Below are positions 23,819 through 33,063 of a stretch of DNA of 64,000 nt, piece after piece; position 1 is the first letter of the stretch, and each line of letters opens with the position of its first letter. Source of the DNA: Caulobacter segnis (GTDB lineage Bacteria; Pseudomonadota; Alphaproteobacteria; Caulobacterales; Caulobacteraceae); the NCBI RefSeq assembly GCF_003243465.1, contig NZ_QFQZ01000014.1, positions 1 to 64,000 of the forward strand, in the 5' to 3' direction. Both the position numbers and the translations under genes were made by a program. The notes beneath the pieces were generated by a model, which did not search any database, had not been told where the DNA came from, and saw nothing but the letters and a program-made list of their open reading frames with translations.

Positions 23819-24993
23819 ACCGCCAGGTCCTCGATCAGCCGGCGCATGAAGGCCGCGCCGCGCTGCATCTGGCTGATCTCGACGTATTCGTCGGGATGGT
23901 GGGCCTGGTCGATCGAGCCGGGCCCGCAGATCACGGTCGAGAAGCCCGCGCCCTGGAACTGCCCGGCCTCCGCGGCGTACGGCACGACCCGCGCCGGGCC
24001 GTTGTCGCCGGCCAGCCTGCGGGCGAAGGCCTCGGCGACGCCGTCCTCCTCGGGCGCGAAGGCCGGGGTCAAGGAGCGACGCTCGACCTTCACGCCGCCT
24101 TCTGGCGCCTTGGTCTTGATCTCGGCGTCCATCCGCTGGGCGGCCGCGAAGAAGTCCGCCAGCAGCGCCTCGGGGTCCATGCCGGCCGGCGTACGCAGGT
24201 CGAAGACGAAGACACACTCGCGCGCCAGAATGTTCACGGCCGTGCCGCCATTGACCTGGCCGATGGTCAGGGTCGCGCCCTTGGGCGTGAACGGCGAGTT
24301 CGGATCGGCCTCGCGTTCCAGGCGCTCTGAAAGCTCGACCAGCATGGACATCAGCTTGATGGCGGCCATGTTGGCCGAGACGCCCAGGTGGGTGAGGCTG
24401 GAATGCGCCTCTCGGCCTGTGACGGTGACGATGAAGCTGGCGATGCCCTTGTGCGCGCGGACGGCGACCATGTCGGTCGGTTCGCCGACCACCACCAGGG
24501 CTGGGCGCGGCGCCTCGCGGGCGATGACCTCGATCATGTCCGGCGCGCCCAGGCACCCGACCTCCTCATCGTAGGAGAAGGCCAGATGCACCGGCTTGCG
24601 CAGCGTGGCCTTGGCCAGATCCGGCGCGGCGGCCAGCGCCAGGGCCAGGAACCCCTTCATGTCGCAGGTCCCGCGCCCGTAGAGCCGGCCCTCCCGCTCG
24701 GTCAGGGCCCATGGATCGCTGGACCAGGGCTGGCCATCGACCGGAACGACGTCTGTGTGGCCTGACAGAACGACCCCACCTTCGACCGCCGGGCCGATCA
24801 GGGCCATCAGGTTCGACTTCGTCCCGTCCGCGCTGGGCACGCGCCGCGAGGGCACGCCGAGGTCGGCGAGATAGGCTTCGATCCACTGAATCAGATCCAG
24901 GTTCGAGCGCCGCGAGGTGGTGTCGAAGGCGACCAGCTTGGCCAGGATGTCGATCGCGCGGTCCGACAGGGCTTCGGAGGAGGAAATCATCAC
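23815..24993 (-). CDS. argE: Acetylornithine deacetylase (ArgE type)
   Basis: 392-aa M20-family zinc amidohydrolase converting N-acetylornithine to ornithine in arginine synthesis. Metal and catalytic motifs: SGHTDVVPVDGQPW, GRGTCDMKGFLA, YDEEVGCLGA (general base Glu pair) and the C-terminal DQAHHPDEY. The dimerisation domain spans about 180-290. Normal length. M20 relatives with other substrates exist, but the whole-length pattern resembles ArgE. Monocistronic, divergent from purU. Confidence 0.92.
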   Translation of the reverse strand: MMISSSEALSDRAIDILAKLVAFDTTSRRSNLDLIQWIEAYLADLGVPSRRVPSADGTKSNLMALIGPAVEGGVVLSGHTDVVPVDGQPWSSDPWALTEREGRLYGRGTCDMKGFLALALAAAPDLAKATLRKPVHLAFSYDEEVGCLGAPDMIEVIAREAPRPALVVVGEPTDMVAVRAHKGIASFIVTVTGREAHSSLTHLGVSANMAAIKLMSMLVELSERLEREADPNSPFTPKGATLTIGQVNGGTAVNILARECVFVFDLRTPAGMDPEALLADFFAAAQRMDAEIKTKAPEGGVKVERRSLTPAFAPEEDGVAEAFARRLAGDNGPARVVPYAAEAGQFQGAGFSTVICGPGSIDQAHHPDEYVEISQMQRGAAFMRRLIEDLAV

Positions 24994-25179
24994 TCGAACG
25001 TAGACCCGTTCTCCCTCCTACGCCTACCCGCCAGCGCCGACTCGTCTGGCGTTGGTCTGCGATAGGGCATGGTTGTGCCGCATCGGCGGCTTCCGGGCGA
25101 TTGCCTGGGCGATTTCATGCGCATGGGCCACCAGTGCAGGCTTTTCTTGGCGGTCATCGTTCTCTAGAGGGAGCGGACC

Positions 25180-26022
25180 ATGATCCTGACCCTCTCCTGC
25201 CCCGACCAGCGCGGCATCGTCGCCAAGGTGTCCGCCTTCCTTTTCGAGCGCGGCTGCAACATTCTGGACGCCCAGCAGTTCGACGACCAGGAGACCGGTC
25301 AGTTCTTCATGCGCGTGGTGTTCGACGCCGACGGCGCCGATCGGGCGGCCCTGCGCGAGGACTTCGGCGCACTGGCCGAACCGCTGAAGATGAAGTGGAC
25401 CCTGCGCAATCGCGCCGACCGCTATCGGGTGCTGCTGCTGGCCAGCAAGTTCGATCACTGCCTGGCCGACCTCGTCTACCGCTGGCGCATCGGCGAGCTG
25501 CCGATGGACATCGCCGGCGTCGTCTCGAACCATCCGGCCGAGACCTATGCTCACATCGACCTTTCCGACCTGTCCTTCCACCACCTGCCGGTGACCAAGG
25601 AGACCAAGTTCGAGCAGGAAGCCGAGCTCTGGAAGCTGATCCAGGAGACGAGGACCGACATCGTGGTGCTCGCCCGCTACATGCAGGTGCTGTCGGACGG
25701 CCTGGCGGCCAAGCTGCAGGGCCGCTGCATCAATATCCACCACTCGTTCCTGCCGGGCTTCAAGGGCGCTAAGCCCTACCATCAGGCCCACGCGCGGGGT
25801 GTGAAACTGATCGGCGCCAGCGCCCACTACGTGACCGGCGACCTCGACGAAGGCCCGATCATCGAGCAGGACGTCGAGCGCATCAGCCACCGCGACACGC
25901 CGGAAGACCTGGTCCGCAAGGGGCGTGACATCGAGCGTCGCGTGCTGGCGCGGGCCCTGCGTTATCGCCTGGAAGACCGCGTTCTGCTGAACGGCCGCAA
26001 GACCGTGGTGTTCACGGACTAA
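25180..26022 (+). CDS. purU: Formyltetrahydrofolate deformylase
   Basis: 280-aa enzyme hydrolysing 10-formyl-THF to THF and formate, supplying formate for purine synthesis and balancing one-carbon pools. N-terminal ACT domain (about 1-80: LTLSCPDQRGIVAKVSAFL). C-terminal formyltransferase-like domain with the motif INIHHSFLPGFKGAKPYHQA and catalytic Asn/His/Asp (Asn-His in INIHHS; Asp in TGDLDEGPIIEQ). Starts at ATG 25180 behind GAGGGAG. Stand-alone between argE and rmlB. Confidence 0.96.
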   Translation: MILTLSCPDQRGIVAKVSAFLFERGCNILDAQQFDDQETGQFFMRVVFDADGADRAALREDFGALAEPLKMKWTLRNRADRYRVLLLASKFDHCLADLVYRWRIGELPMDIAGVVSNHPAETYAHIDLSDLSFHHLPVTKETKFEQEAELWKLIQETRTDIVVLARYMQVLSDGLAAKLQGRCINIHHSFLPGFKGAKPYHQAHARGVKLIGASAHYVTGDLDEGPIIEQDVERISHRDTPEDLVRKGRDIERRVLARALRYRLEDRVLLNGRKTVVFTD

Positions 26023-26106
26023 GGGCCGCTCACTGCTCGACGGTTGCAAGTACACTAAAAACTGGAGTACGGGCTGGCGCTTCCAATCCCGAGGGCTCTC
26101 CGGCGC

Positions 26107-27174
26107 ATGTCGCAACAGAATCTCCGCGTGATGGTGACCGGCGGGTCCGGTTTCATCGGCTCGGCCGTGTGCCGCCACCTAGCGGGCCAGAACGACGTCG
26201 CGATCCTCAACTTCGACAAGCTGACCTACGCCGCCTCGCCAGCCAGCTTGGCGTTGCTGGAGGGCAAGGCCGACTACCAGTTCGTCCAGGGCGACGTCGC
26301 CGACGCGGCGGCGGTGTCGGCGACGATCAAGGCCTTCCGGCCGAACGTGATCATGCATTTGGCCGCCGAAAGCCACGTCGACCGCTCGATCACCGGCCCC
26401 GGCGAGTTCATCCAGACCAATATCGTCGGCACGTACGTCATGCTGCAGGCGGCCCTGGATCACTGGCAGGGCCTGAGCGGCGAGGACAAGGATCTCTTTC
26501 GCTTCCACCACATCTCGACCGACGAGGTGTTCGGCAGCCTGGGCGCGGAAGGCCTGTTCAGCGAGACCACGCCCTACGACCCGCGCTCGCCCTATTCGGC
26601 GTCGAAGGCCTCGTCGGATCACCTAGCCCGCGCCTGGCAGCACACCTACGGCCTGCCGGTGGTGGTCTCGAACTGCTCGAACAACTACGGGCCCTATCAC
26701 TTCCCCGAAAAGCTGATCCCGCTGGTCACGCTGAACGCCCTCGAAGGCAAGCCGCTGCCGGTCTACGGCAAGGGCGACAACGTCCGCGACTGGCTGTACG
26801 TGGAGGACCACGCCCGCGCCCTGCACCTCATCGCCACCCAGGGTGTTCCGGGCGAGAGCTACAATGTCGGGGGCCGCAACGAGCGCACCAACCTGCAGGT
26901 GGTCGAGGCGATCTGCGATGTGCTGGATGAGCTGCGTCCCCTGCCGGACCAGACGCGGCGCGACCTGATCACCTTCGTCGCCGACCGCCCAGGCCATGAC
27001 GCGCGCTACGCCATCGACGCCACCAAGCTGGAGACGGAGCTCGGCTGGAAGGCCCAGGAAACCTTCGAGACCGGCCTGCGCAAGACGATCCAGTGGTACC
27101 TGGACAACGAGGCCTGGTGGGCGCCGCTGCGCGAGCGCTACGCCGGCCAGCGCCTGGGCCTGAAGACCGCCTGA
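26107..27174 (+). CDS. rmlB: dTDP-glucose 4,6-dehydratase
   Basis: 355-aa extended SDR, second step of dTDP-rhamnose synthesis. NAD-binding GGSGFIGSAV (about 12-21), AAESHVDRSI, active-site STDEVFGSLG (Thr/Asp/Glu) and YSASKASSDHL (catalytic YxxxK). The C-terminal segment RPGHDARYAIDATK is family-typical. Its stop TGA shares one base with the ATG of the following rmlD (TGATG), so the two are coupled. Confidence 0.97.
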   Translation: MSQQNLRVMVTGGSGFIGSAVCRHLAGQNDVAILNFDKLTYAASPASLALLEGKADYQFVQGDVADAAAVSATIKAFRPNVIMHLAAESHVDRSITGPGEFIQTNIVGTYVMLQAALDHWQGLSGEDKDLFRFHHISTDEVFGSLGAEGLFSETTPYDPRSPYSASKASSDHLARAWQHTYGLPVVVSNCSNNYGPYHFPEKLIPLVTLNALEGKPLPVYGKGDNVRDWLYVEDHARALHLIATQGVPGESYNVGGRNERTNLQVVEAICDVLDELRPLPDQTRRDLITFVADRPGHDARYAIDATKLETELGWKAQETFETGLRKTIQWYLDNEAWWAPLRERYAGQRLGLKTA

Positions 27175-28043
27175 TGGCCGGTCCGCGCATCGCCCTGTTC
27201 GGGGCCAACGGCCAGCTAGGCTCGGATATCGGGACGCTCGCGGCCCAGCGGGGGCTCCACCTTGTCCCTGTGACCCGCGACCAGCTCGACGCGTCCGATC
27301 CCGCCGCGGCGTTTGACGGTCTGTCCTTCGACGTCGCTATCAACTGCGTCGCCGTCACGCGCGTCGACGACTGCGAGAAGGACCCCGGGCCGGCCGTGGC
27401 GGTCAACGCGCATTTCGCCGGCCGGCTCGCCCAGGCCTGCGCCGCCAAGAGGGCGCGACTGGTTCAGGTCTCGACCGACTATGTCTATGGCGGCCAGCCT
27501 GAGCGTGAGCCGCTGTCGGAGACCGTTGCTCGCGCGCCGGTCAATGTCTACGGCGCGACCAAGGCGCTGGGCGAGGATCTGGCGCGCCTGGCGCATGACG
27601 ATGTCATCGTCGTCCGCGTGGCGTCGTTGTTTGGCGTCGCCGGCGCCAGCGGCAAGGGCGGCAATTTCGTCGAGACCATGCTGCGCCTTGGCCAGGAGCG
27701 AGGTCGCCTGACCGTCGTCGCCGACCAGATCATGTCGCCCACCGCGTCGTGGGACGCGGGTGAGGCGATCCTCGACTTGATCACGGCGGAAGGGCCCGCC
27801 GGCGACTACCACGTCGTCAATTCGGGCGTCGCTAGCTGGTGGGATTTCGCCGCGCGCATCATCGAGCGGGCGGACGTCGCCGCCGAGGTTGCGCCCATTC
27901 CGACCAGCGCTTTCCCCACCCCCGCGCGGCGTCCGCCTTACAGCGCGCTGTCGAACGCCAAGCTTTGCGCCGCTATCGGGCGGCCGATGCCGCACTGGAC
28001 CGAGGCGCTCGATCGCTATCTCCGCGCCAAGGGCCGCCTCTGA
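27174..28043 (+). CDS. rmlD: dTDP-4-dehydrorhamnose reductase
   Basis: 289-aa SDR for the last step of dTDP-L-rhamnose synthesis. NADPH-binding FGANGQLGSD, then NCVAVTRVDDCEKDP, VSTDYVYGG and YGATKALGE (YxxxK). I use ATG 27174 because it overlaps the rmlB stop and gives the normal N-terminus. A second RmlD-like gene lies at 44614-45495. This copy is probably the functional partner of RmlA/B because of operon position. Confidence 0.93.
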   Translation: MAGPRIALFGANGQLGSDIGTLAAQRGLHLVPVTRDQLDASDPAAAFDGLSFDVAINCVAVTRVDDCEKDPGPAVAVNAHFAGRLAQACAAKRARLVQVSTDYVYGGQPEREPLSETVARAPVNVYGATKALGEDLARLAHDDVIVVRVASLFGVAGASGKGGNFVETMLRLGQERGRLTVVADQIMSPTASWDAGEAILDLITAEGPAGDYHVVNSGVASWWDFAARIIERADVAAEVAPIPTSAFPTPARRPPYSALSNAKLCAAIGRPMPHWTEALDRYLRAKGRL

Positions 28044-28161
28044 AACGCGCCGCAAATCCTCCACGATCATCGCGTTGAACCGCCAACCCCGGTGCGAAAG
28101 GCTTCACGTTTCGCGAAATTCCGCTCTAGGGTCGGCCGTCAGGACTGAAGAAGAAGACGTA

Positions 28162-29034
28162 ATGAAGGGTATTATCCTCGCCGGCGGCTCCGGTACGCGC
28201 CTGCATCCGGTGACCATGGCGATCAGCAAGCAACTGCTGCCGGTCTTCGACAAGCCGATGATCTACTATCCGCTGTCGGTGCTGATGATGGCCGGCGTGC
28301 GGGATGTCTTGATCATCTCCACGCCCCGAGACCTGCCCCTGTTCGAAGGCCTGCTGGACGACGGCGGGCGCTGGGGCATCAACATCAGCTACGCCGAGCA
28401 GGCCCACCCGAATGGCCTGGCCGAGGCCTACCGCATCGGCGCGGACTTCGTCGGAAACGAGCCGAGCATCCTCGTCCTCGGCGACAACCTGTTCTACGGC
28501 GCGGGCCTGGGGCGGATCCTGCAGGGCGCCAAGGAACGGTCCAAGACCGGCGCCAGCGTCTTCGCCTACTTCGTCAACGACCCGCAGCGTTATGGCGTCG
28601 TCGAGTTCGACGCGCAGGGCAAGGCGATCTCGATCGAGGAAAAGCCGCAGAAGCCGCGCTCGAACTGGGCGGTCACGGGCCTCTACATGTACGACAGCCG
28701 CGTCGTGGACTTCGCGCGGGACCTGAAGCCCTCCGCCCGCGGCGAGCTTGAGATCACTGACATCAACCGGCTCTATCTGGAGGCCGGCGCCCTGTCGGTC
28801 GAGCGCATGGGTCGCGGCTTTGCCTGGCTCGACACCGGCACGCACGACAGCCTGCTGGAGGCGTCCGAATTCGTCCGCACACTGGAGCACCGCCAGGGCC
28901 TGAAGATCGGCTGCGTCGAGGAGGTCGCCCACCAGAATGGCTGGATCTCCAGTGAGCAGCTGCTGGGGCTGGCGCATGACCTGAAGAACTCGCCGTATGG
29001 GGCCTATCTGAAGATGATCGCCTCGCAGGGCTGA
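28162..29034 (+). CDS. rmlA: Glucose-1-phosphate thymidylyltransferase
   Basis: 290-aa nucleotidyltransferase, first step of dTDP-rhamnose synthesis. N-terminal GIILAGGSGTRLHPVT with KQLLPVFDKPMIYYPLS, then GDNLFYG, EEKPQKPRSNWAV and ITDINRLYLE, all diagnostic. The ATG at 28162 gives the exact family N-terminus; upstream in-frame codons lie in rmlD. Separated from rmlD by 118 bp, so it may have its own promoter as well. Confidence 0.97.
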   Translation: MKGIILAGGSGTRLHPVTMAISKQLLPVFDKPMIYYPLSVLMMAGVRDVLIISTPRDLPLFEGLLDDGGRWGINISYAEQAHPNGLAEAYRIGADFVGNEPSILVLGDNLFYGAGLGRILQGAKERSKTGASVFAYFVNDPQRYGVVEFDAQGKAISIEEKPQKPRSNWAVTGLYMYDSRVVDFARDLKPSARGELEITDINRLYLEAGALSVERMGRGFAWLDTGTHDSLLEASEFVRTLEHRQGLKIGCVEEVAHQNGWISSEQLLGLAHDLKNSPYGAYLKMIASQG

Positions 29035-29113
29035 TCTACGACCTTGAGCCCCTGGAAAACGTCGCCCGCGTCGGCGACAGTCCCGAGGGCAAGATGTTCG
29101 TCGGGAGATCGTT

Positions 29114-30391
29114 GTGTCCAGGAAGTTGATCTCCGTCGCTATCGCGTCGGCGCTGTTCGCCCTTTCGGCGGCTCCGGTCCTTGCGCGACAGACCTCCACG
29201 CTTCCCGCGCAGACCGAGATCCGGATCGACAAGGCGCGGATCGACGCCGCGCTCCAGGCCATGGTCGCCAGCGGACGCGCCGTCGGCGTCTCGGCCCTGG
29301 TCTGGCAGGACGGCCGCGAGCGGTACTTCGGCAGCGTCGGCATGGCCGACCGCGAGGCCGGCAAGCCGATGCGACGCGACACGCTGGTTCAGATCTACTC
29401 GATGACAAAGCCGGTCACGGGCGTAGCCCTTATGCAACTCTGGGAGCAGGGCAAGTTCGGCCTCGATGATCCGCTGTCGCGCTACCTGCCCGAGTTCGCG
29501 GATATCAAGGTGATCGACGGCCAAGGCGGCGTGCGTCCGCCCGCCCGACCGATCATCATCCGGGACATCCTGCGCCATACAGCCGGCTTCTCGTACGGGA
29601 TGCGCGACACCGCCGCCGACGCGGCGTTCAAGGCGGCCGACCCCCTCGGTCTCCAGAACGATCTGTCCGAGTTCGGCCGCCGCCTCGCTAAGGTCCCGCT
29701 GATGTACGACCCAGGCGAGCGCTGGAGCTACAGCGCCGCGGTGGATGTCCAGGCGCTGCTGGTCGAGAAGCTGTCGGGCCAGCCGTTCGAGGCTTACGTC
29801 AAGGCTCACATCCTCGACCCGCTGGGCATGAAGGGCACCGGCTGGACCCAGCCTGAGTCCGCCTTCCCGCGCCTCGCCGCCGTCTACAACAAGGGCGCGG
29901 ACGGAAAGCTCGCCAAGGAAGATCCCGCCGAGACGCGGCGGATGAACTTCGATCCGTCGCGCCGCATGACCATGGGCGGGGCCGGCCTCGTGGCATCGAT
30001 CGACGACTATGGGCGATTCACGCGGATGCTCCTGGGCGGCGGATCGCTGGACGGGATGAAGATCCTCAACCCCTCCACCGTGCGGCTGATGGCCACCGAC
30101 CATCTGGATCCGCGCGTCACCGACCGCTGGTGGCTGCCGAACAAGGGCTCGGTCGGGTTCGGCTTCGACTTCGCCGTCCGTGTGAAGCAGCCCCAGACAG
30201 CGACGGAAAATCGCGGCGCGGTCGGGGAGTTTTTCTGGGACGGGCGTGACAGCACCTTGTTCTGGGTCGACCCAGTGAACAGGCTTACCGCCGTGTTCTT
30301 CGTCCAGACCTTTCCGTTCGACGGCACGCTGCACCATGATCTTCGCAAGGCGGTGTACGGAGCCGGCTATCTGGGGCCGAAGGGCGACTGA
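29114..30391 (+). CDS. Exported serine hydrolase (beta-lactamase/EstB family)
   Basis: 425-aa periplasmic serine hydrolase of the class-C beta-lactamase-like/esterase group. Sec signal peptide at 1-24 (LISVAIASALFALSAAPVLA). The nucleophile motif SxxK is Ser96-Met-Thr-Lys99; the Tyr motif reads SYSAAVD (YxA, not YxN). A C-terminal motif near GRDSTLFWVDP may stand in for KTG. These features fit esterase or D-aminopeptidase relatives better than a true beta-lactamase. GTG start at 29114. Substrate unknown. Confidence 0.88.
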   Translation: MSRKLISVAIASALFALSAAPVLARQTSTLPAQTEIRIDKARIDAALQAMVASGRAVGVSALVWQDGRERYFGSVGMADREAGKPMRRDTLVQIYSMTKPVTGVALMQLWEQGKFGLDDPLSRYLPEFADIKVIDGQGGVRPPARPIIIRDILRHTAGFSYGMRDTAADAAFKAADPLGLQNDLSEFGRRLAKVPLMYDPGERWSYSAAVDVQALLVEKLSGQPFEAYVKAHILDPLGMKGTGWTQPESAFPRLAAVYNKGADGKLAKEDPAETRRMNFDPSRRMTMGGAGLVASIDDYGRFTRMLLGGGSLDGMKILNPSTVRLMATDHLDPRVTDRWWLPNKGSVGFGFDFAVRVKQPQTATENRGAVGEFFWDGRDSTLFWVDPVNRLTAVFFVQTFPFDGTLHHDLRKAVYGAGYLGPKGD

Positions 30392-30447
30392 AGCGTCTTG
30401 GCGGCGCGCCGCTGGCGTGGGCGTGGGAACAGGCTAGTCTCCCGGCC

Positions 30448-31569
30448 ATGACTCGCGCCCATCCTCGCTTTCTGGAATTCTTCGCCGGCGGCGGCATGGC
30501 CCGCATTGGTTTGGGCGACGGCTGGACGTGCGCCTTCGCCAACGATTTCGATCCGGTGAAGGCTGCGACCTATCGGGCCAATTTCCAGGACGCCGAGGCC
30601 CATTTCCATCACGGGGACGTCTTCGCGCTGAATGCTGACGATTTGCCGACGGCGGACGTCGCCTGGGCGTCGAGCCCCTGCCAGGATTTCAGCCTCGCCG
30701 GCGCCCGGGCGGGCCTGGCGGGCGGCAAGTCTTCCGCCTTTTTCGGCTTCTGGACGCTGATGAAGGCGCTGTCGGCCGAAGGGCGCGCCCCGCCGGTGAT
30801 CGTCATCGAAAACGTCGTGGGTCTCCTGACCTCGCACCACGGCGAGGACTTCACCGCCCTGTGCGGCGTGCTGAGCGAGGAAGGCTACCGCTTCGGCGCC
30901 CTGGAGATCGACGCGGCGGTCTTCTTGCCGCAGTCTCGCCCGCGTGTGTTCGTCGTCGCCACCCGCCTGCCGACCGACGGCCTGGAGGGCGCCAGCGCCT
31001 TCCACAGCCGCGCCATTCGCGAGGCGGCCGCTCGTCTGCCCGAAGACCTGCAAGCACACTGGATCTGGTGGGGCGCGCCCGCGCCGCCCGCCCGTAACAC
31101 CGACCTCTCTGCCATGCTCGAACCGGACGAGACGGTGAGCTGGAACCCGCAGGAACGCACCGAAGCGCTGCTCGCCCTGATGGCTCCGGCCCATCGCGAG
31201 GCTGTGGAGGCAAGGCGAAACGCCAGCGGCCGATCGGTTGGCGCAGTCTTCCGCCGTATGCGCGGCGCCCAGCAACGGGCCGAGGTGCGGTTCGACGGCC
31301 TGGCCGGCTGCCTTCGCACCCCGCGCGGCGGTTCGTCCCGGCAGACGCTGCTGGTGATCGATGAAGGCCAGATACGGTCGCGCCTGCTTACCCCGCGCGA
31401 AGGCGCACGCCTAATGGGCCTTCCCGACAGCTACCAGCTGCCCAAGTCGCAGACCGGCGGCCTGCAGGTGGTTGGCGACGGGGTCGCCGTTCCGGCTGTG
31501 CGGTGGCTTGCGGAAACGCTCCTGGAGCCGCTCGTCTATAGCAAAACTGCAAGCCTTGCCGCCGAATGA
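30448..31569 (+). CDS. DNA (cytosine-5) methyltransferase
   Basis: 373-aa m5C DNA methyltransferase. Motif I FLEFFAGGGMARIGLG (8-23), motif IV with catalytic Cys78 in SSPCQDFS, motif VI IENVVGL (121-123 ENV), motif VIII QSRPRVFVV (162-170), a target-recognition region about 190-300, and motifs IX/X ending VVGDGVAVPAVRWL. No restriction endonuclease is adjacent, so it looks like an orphan enzyme. A vsr repair gene lies 1 kb downstream beyond cysK. From memory, the likely Caulobacter orthologue modifies YGCCGGCR; to be checked. Confidence 0.93.
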   Translation: MTRAHPRFLEFFAGGGMARIGLGDGWTCAFANDFDPVKAATYRANFQDAEAHFHHGDVFALNADDLPTADVAWASSPCQDFSLAGARAGLAGGKSSAFFGFWTLMKALSAEGRAPPVIVIENVVGLLTSHHGEDFTALCGVLSEEGYRFGALEIDAAVFLPQSRPRVFVVATRLPTDGLEGASAFHSRAIREAAARLPEDLQAHWIWWGAPAPPARNTDLSAMLEPDETVSWNPQERTEALLALMAPAHREAVEARRNASGRSVGAVFRRMRGAQQRAEVRFDGLAGCLRTPRGGSSRQTLLVIDEGQIRSRLLTPREGARLMGLPDSYQLPKSQTGGLQVVGDGVAVPAVRWLAETLLEPLVYSKTASLAAE

Positions 31570-31634
31570 CCCCCTGACAGCGTGGGGCTGGAGGTCTAGG
31601 GTGCGCCGCTTCCCGCAACCTCCGAGGTGTTCCG

Positions 31635-32621
31635 ATGGACGACGCTTCTTCCCTCTATGACGCCGCCCGCTTCAAGCGCGCTGGTCGCGGTAAGGTCTAC
31701 GACTCGATTATCGACACGATCGGCGACACGCCTCTGGTCCGTCTGCCGCGGCTGTCGGCCGAGCTGAAGCCCAAGGGCGAGGTGCTGGCCAAGCTGGAAT
31801 TCTTCAACCCGATCGCGTCGGTCAAGGACCGCATCGGCGTCTCGATGATCGAGTCGCTGGAGGCCCAGGGCATCCTGAAGCCCGGCGCGACCATCGTCGA
31901 ACCCACAAGCGGCAACACCGGTATCGCGCTCGCCTTCGTGGCCGCGGCCAAGGGTTACAAGCTGACGCTCGTCATGCCGGAGAGCATGTCGATCGAACGC
32001 CGCAAGATGCTGCTGCTGCTCGGCGCGAAGCTGGAGCTGACCCCCGCCGAAAAGGGCATGCGCGGCGCCGTCGCCCGCGCCCAGGAGCTGATTGAGGCCA
32101 CCCCCGGCGCGGTCATGCCCCAGCAGTTCGAGAACAGCGCCAACCCGCTGGTTCACCGGGTCTCGACGGCCGAGGAGATTTGGAACGACACCGCCGGCGC
32201 GGTGGACGCCGTGGTGTCGGGCGTCGGCACCGGGGGCACGATCACCGGCGTCGGCCAAGTGCTGAAGGCTCGCAAGCCTTCGTTGAAGATGGTGGCCGTC
32301 GAGCCCGAGGCTTCGCCGGTGCTGTCTGGCGGCGCGCCGGGTCCGCACAAAATCCAGGGCATCGGCGCGGGCTTCGTGCCGGGCGTTCTAGATCGCGGCG
32401 TGATCGACGACATTGTCCAGGTCAGCAACGACGACGCCTTCGCCATGGCGCGCCGCGCGGCCGCCGTCGAGGGCCTCCCGGTCGGCATCAGCTCGGGCGC
32501 GGCCCTGACCGCCGCCTTCGATCTGGCCCTACGCGACGAGTACAAGGGTAAGACGATCGTGGCGATCATCCCGAGCTTCGCCGAGCGCTACCTGTCGACC
32601 GCTCTGTTCGACGGGCTCTAA
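31635..32621 (+). CDS. cysK: Cysteine synthase A
   Basis: 328-aa PLP-dependent O-acetylserine sulfhydrylase making cysteine from O-acetylserine and sulfide. PLP lysine in NPIASVKDRIG, substrate loop EPTSGNTGIALA, phosphate-binding VGTGGTITGVG, and GISSGAALTAAF near the C-terminus. Length is normal. It sits between the m5C methyltransferase and vsr, all in the same direction with 13-65 bp gaps, and probably shares their transcript. Confidence 0.95.
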   Translation: MDDASSLYDAARFKRAGRGKVYDSIIDTIGDTPLVRLPRLSAELKPKGEVLAKLEFFNPIASVKDRIGVSMIESLEAQGILKPGATIVEPTSGNTGIALAFVAAAKGYKLTLVMPESMSIERRKMLLLLGAKLELTPAEKGMRGAVARAQELIEATPGAVMPQQFENSANPLVHRVSTAEEIWNDTAGAVDAVVSGVGTGGTITGVGQVLKARKPSLKMVAVEPEASPVLSGGAPGPHKIQGIGAGFVPGVLDRGVIDDIVQVSNDDAFAMARRAAAVEGLPVGISSGAALTAAFDLALRDEYKGKTIVAIIPSFAERYLSTALFDGL

Positions 32622-32634
32622 GGCTGGCGGGCGC

Positions 32635-33063
32635 TTGACCGACGTCTACGACAAGGCCAAGCGCTCCGCCGTCATGGCGCGGGTCAAGAGCAAGGACACT
32701 TCGCCCGAAAGGACGGTCCGCCGCATCCTGACCGGACTTGGCGCGCGCTATCGGCTGCATCGCAAGGACCTGCCTGGCAGCCCGGACATCGTGATGCCTG
32801 GGCGAAAGCTGGCGGTCTTCGTCCATGGCTGCTTCTGGCACGGGCACGACTGCGCGCGCGGGGCGCGTGTCCCAAAGGCCAATCGCGACTACTGGCTAGC
32901 CAAGGTGGCGCGCAACAGGGCGCGCGACGACCAGGCCCAGAGCGCTCTGCGCGACGGCGGCTGGCGCGTCGAGATCGTCTGGGAATGCGAGCTCAAGGAC
33001 AAGGAGCGCCTGGCCCAGCGCCTGGTCGAACGGCTGGCCCCGCCGCGTGCGTCCGCAAACTAG
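32635..33063 (+). CDS. vsr: Very-short-patch mismatch repair endonuclease Vsr
   Basis: 142-aa endonuclease that nicks next to T:G mismatches formed by deamination of 5-methylcytosine. Starting at TTG 32635, Asp51 (GSPDIVMP), His64 and His69 (VFVHGCFWHGHDC) fall at the same numbers as the E. coli catalytic residues, which supports this rare start. Zn-binding Cys are at 66 and 73. It follows cysK by 13 bp and matches the m5C methyltransferase upstream. The stop overlaps the convergent histidine kinase by 4 bp. Confidence 0.93.
   Translation: MTDVYDKAKRSAVMARVKSKDTSPERTVRRILTGLGARYRLHRKDLPGSPDIVMPGRKLAVFVHGCFWHGHDCARGARVPKANRDYWLAKVARNRARDDQAQSALRDGGWRVEIVWECELKDKERLAQRLVERLAPPRASAN

Noticed and set aside
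24994..25179. Short minus-strand ORFs in the argE-purU gap
   Set aside because: Possible 35-55-aa peptides have no recognisable motif, biased composition and overlap the purU leader.
29114..30391. Antibiotic-resistance beta-lactamase
   Set aside because: SxxK is present but the YxN motif is YSA and no clear KTG is seen; esterase/peptidase relatives fit better.
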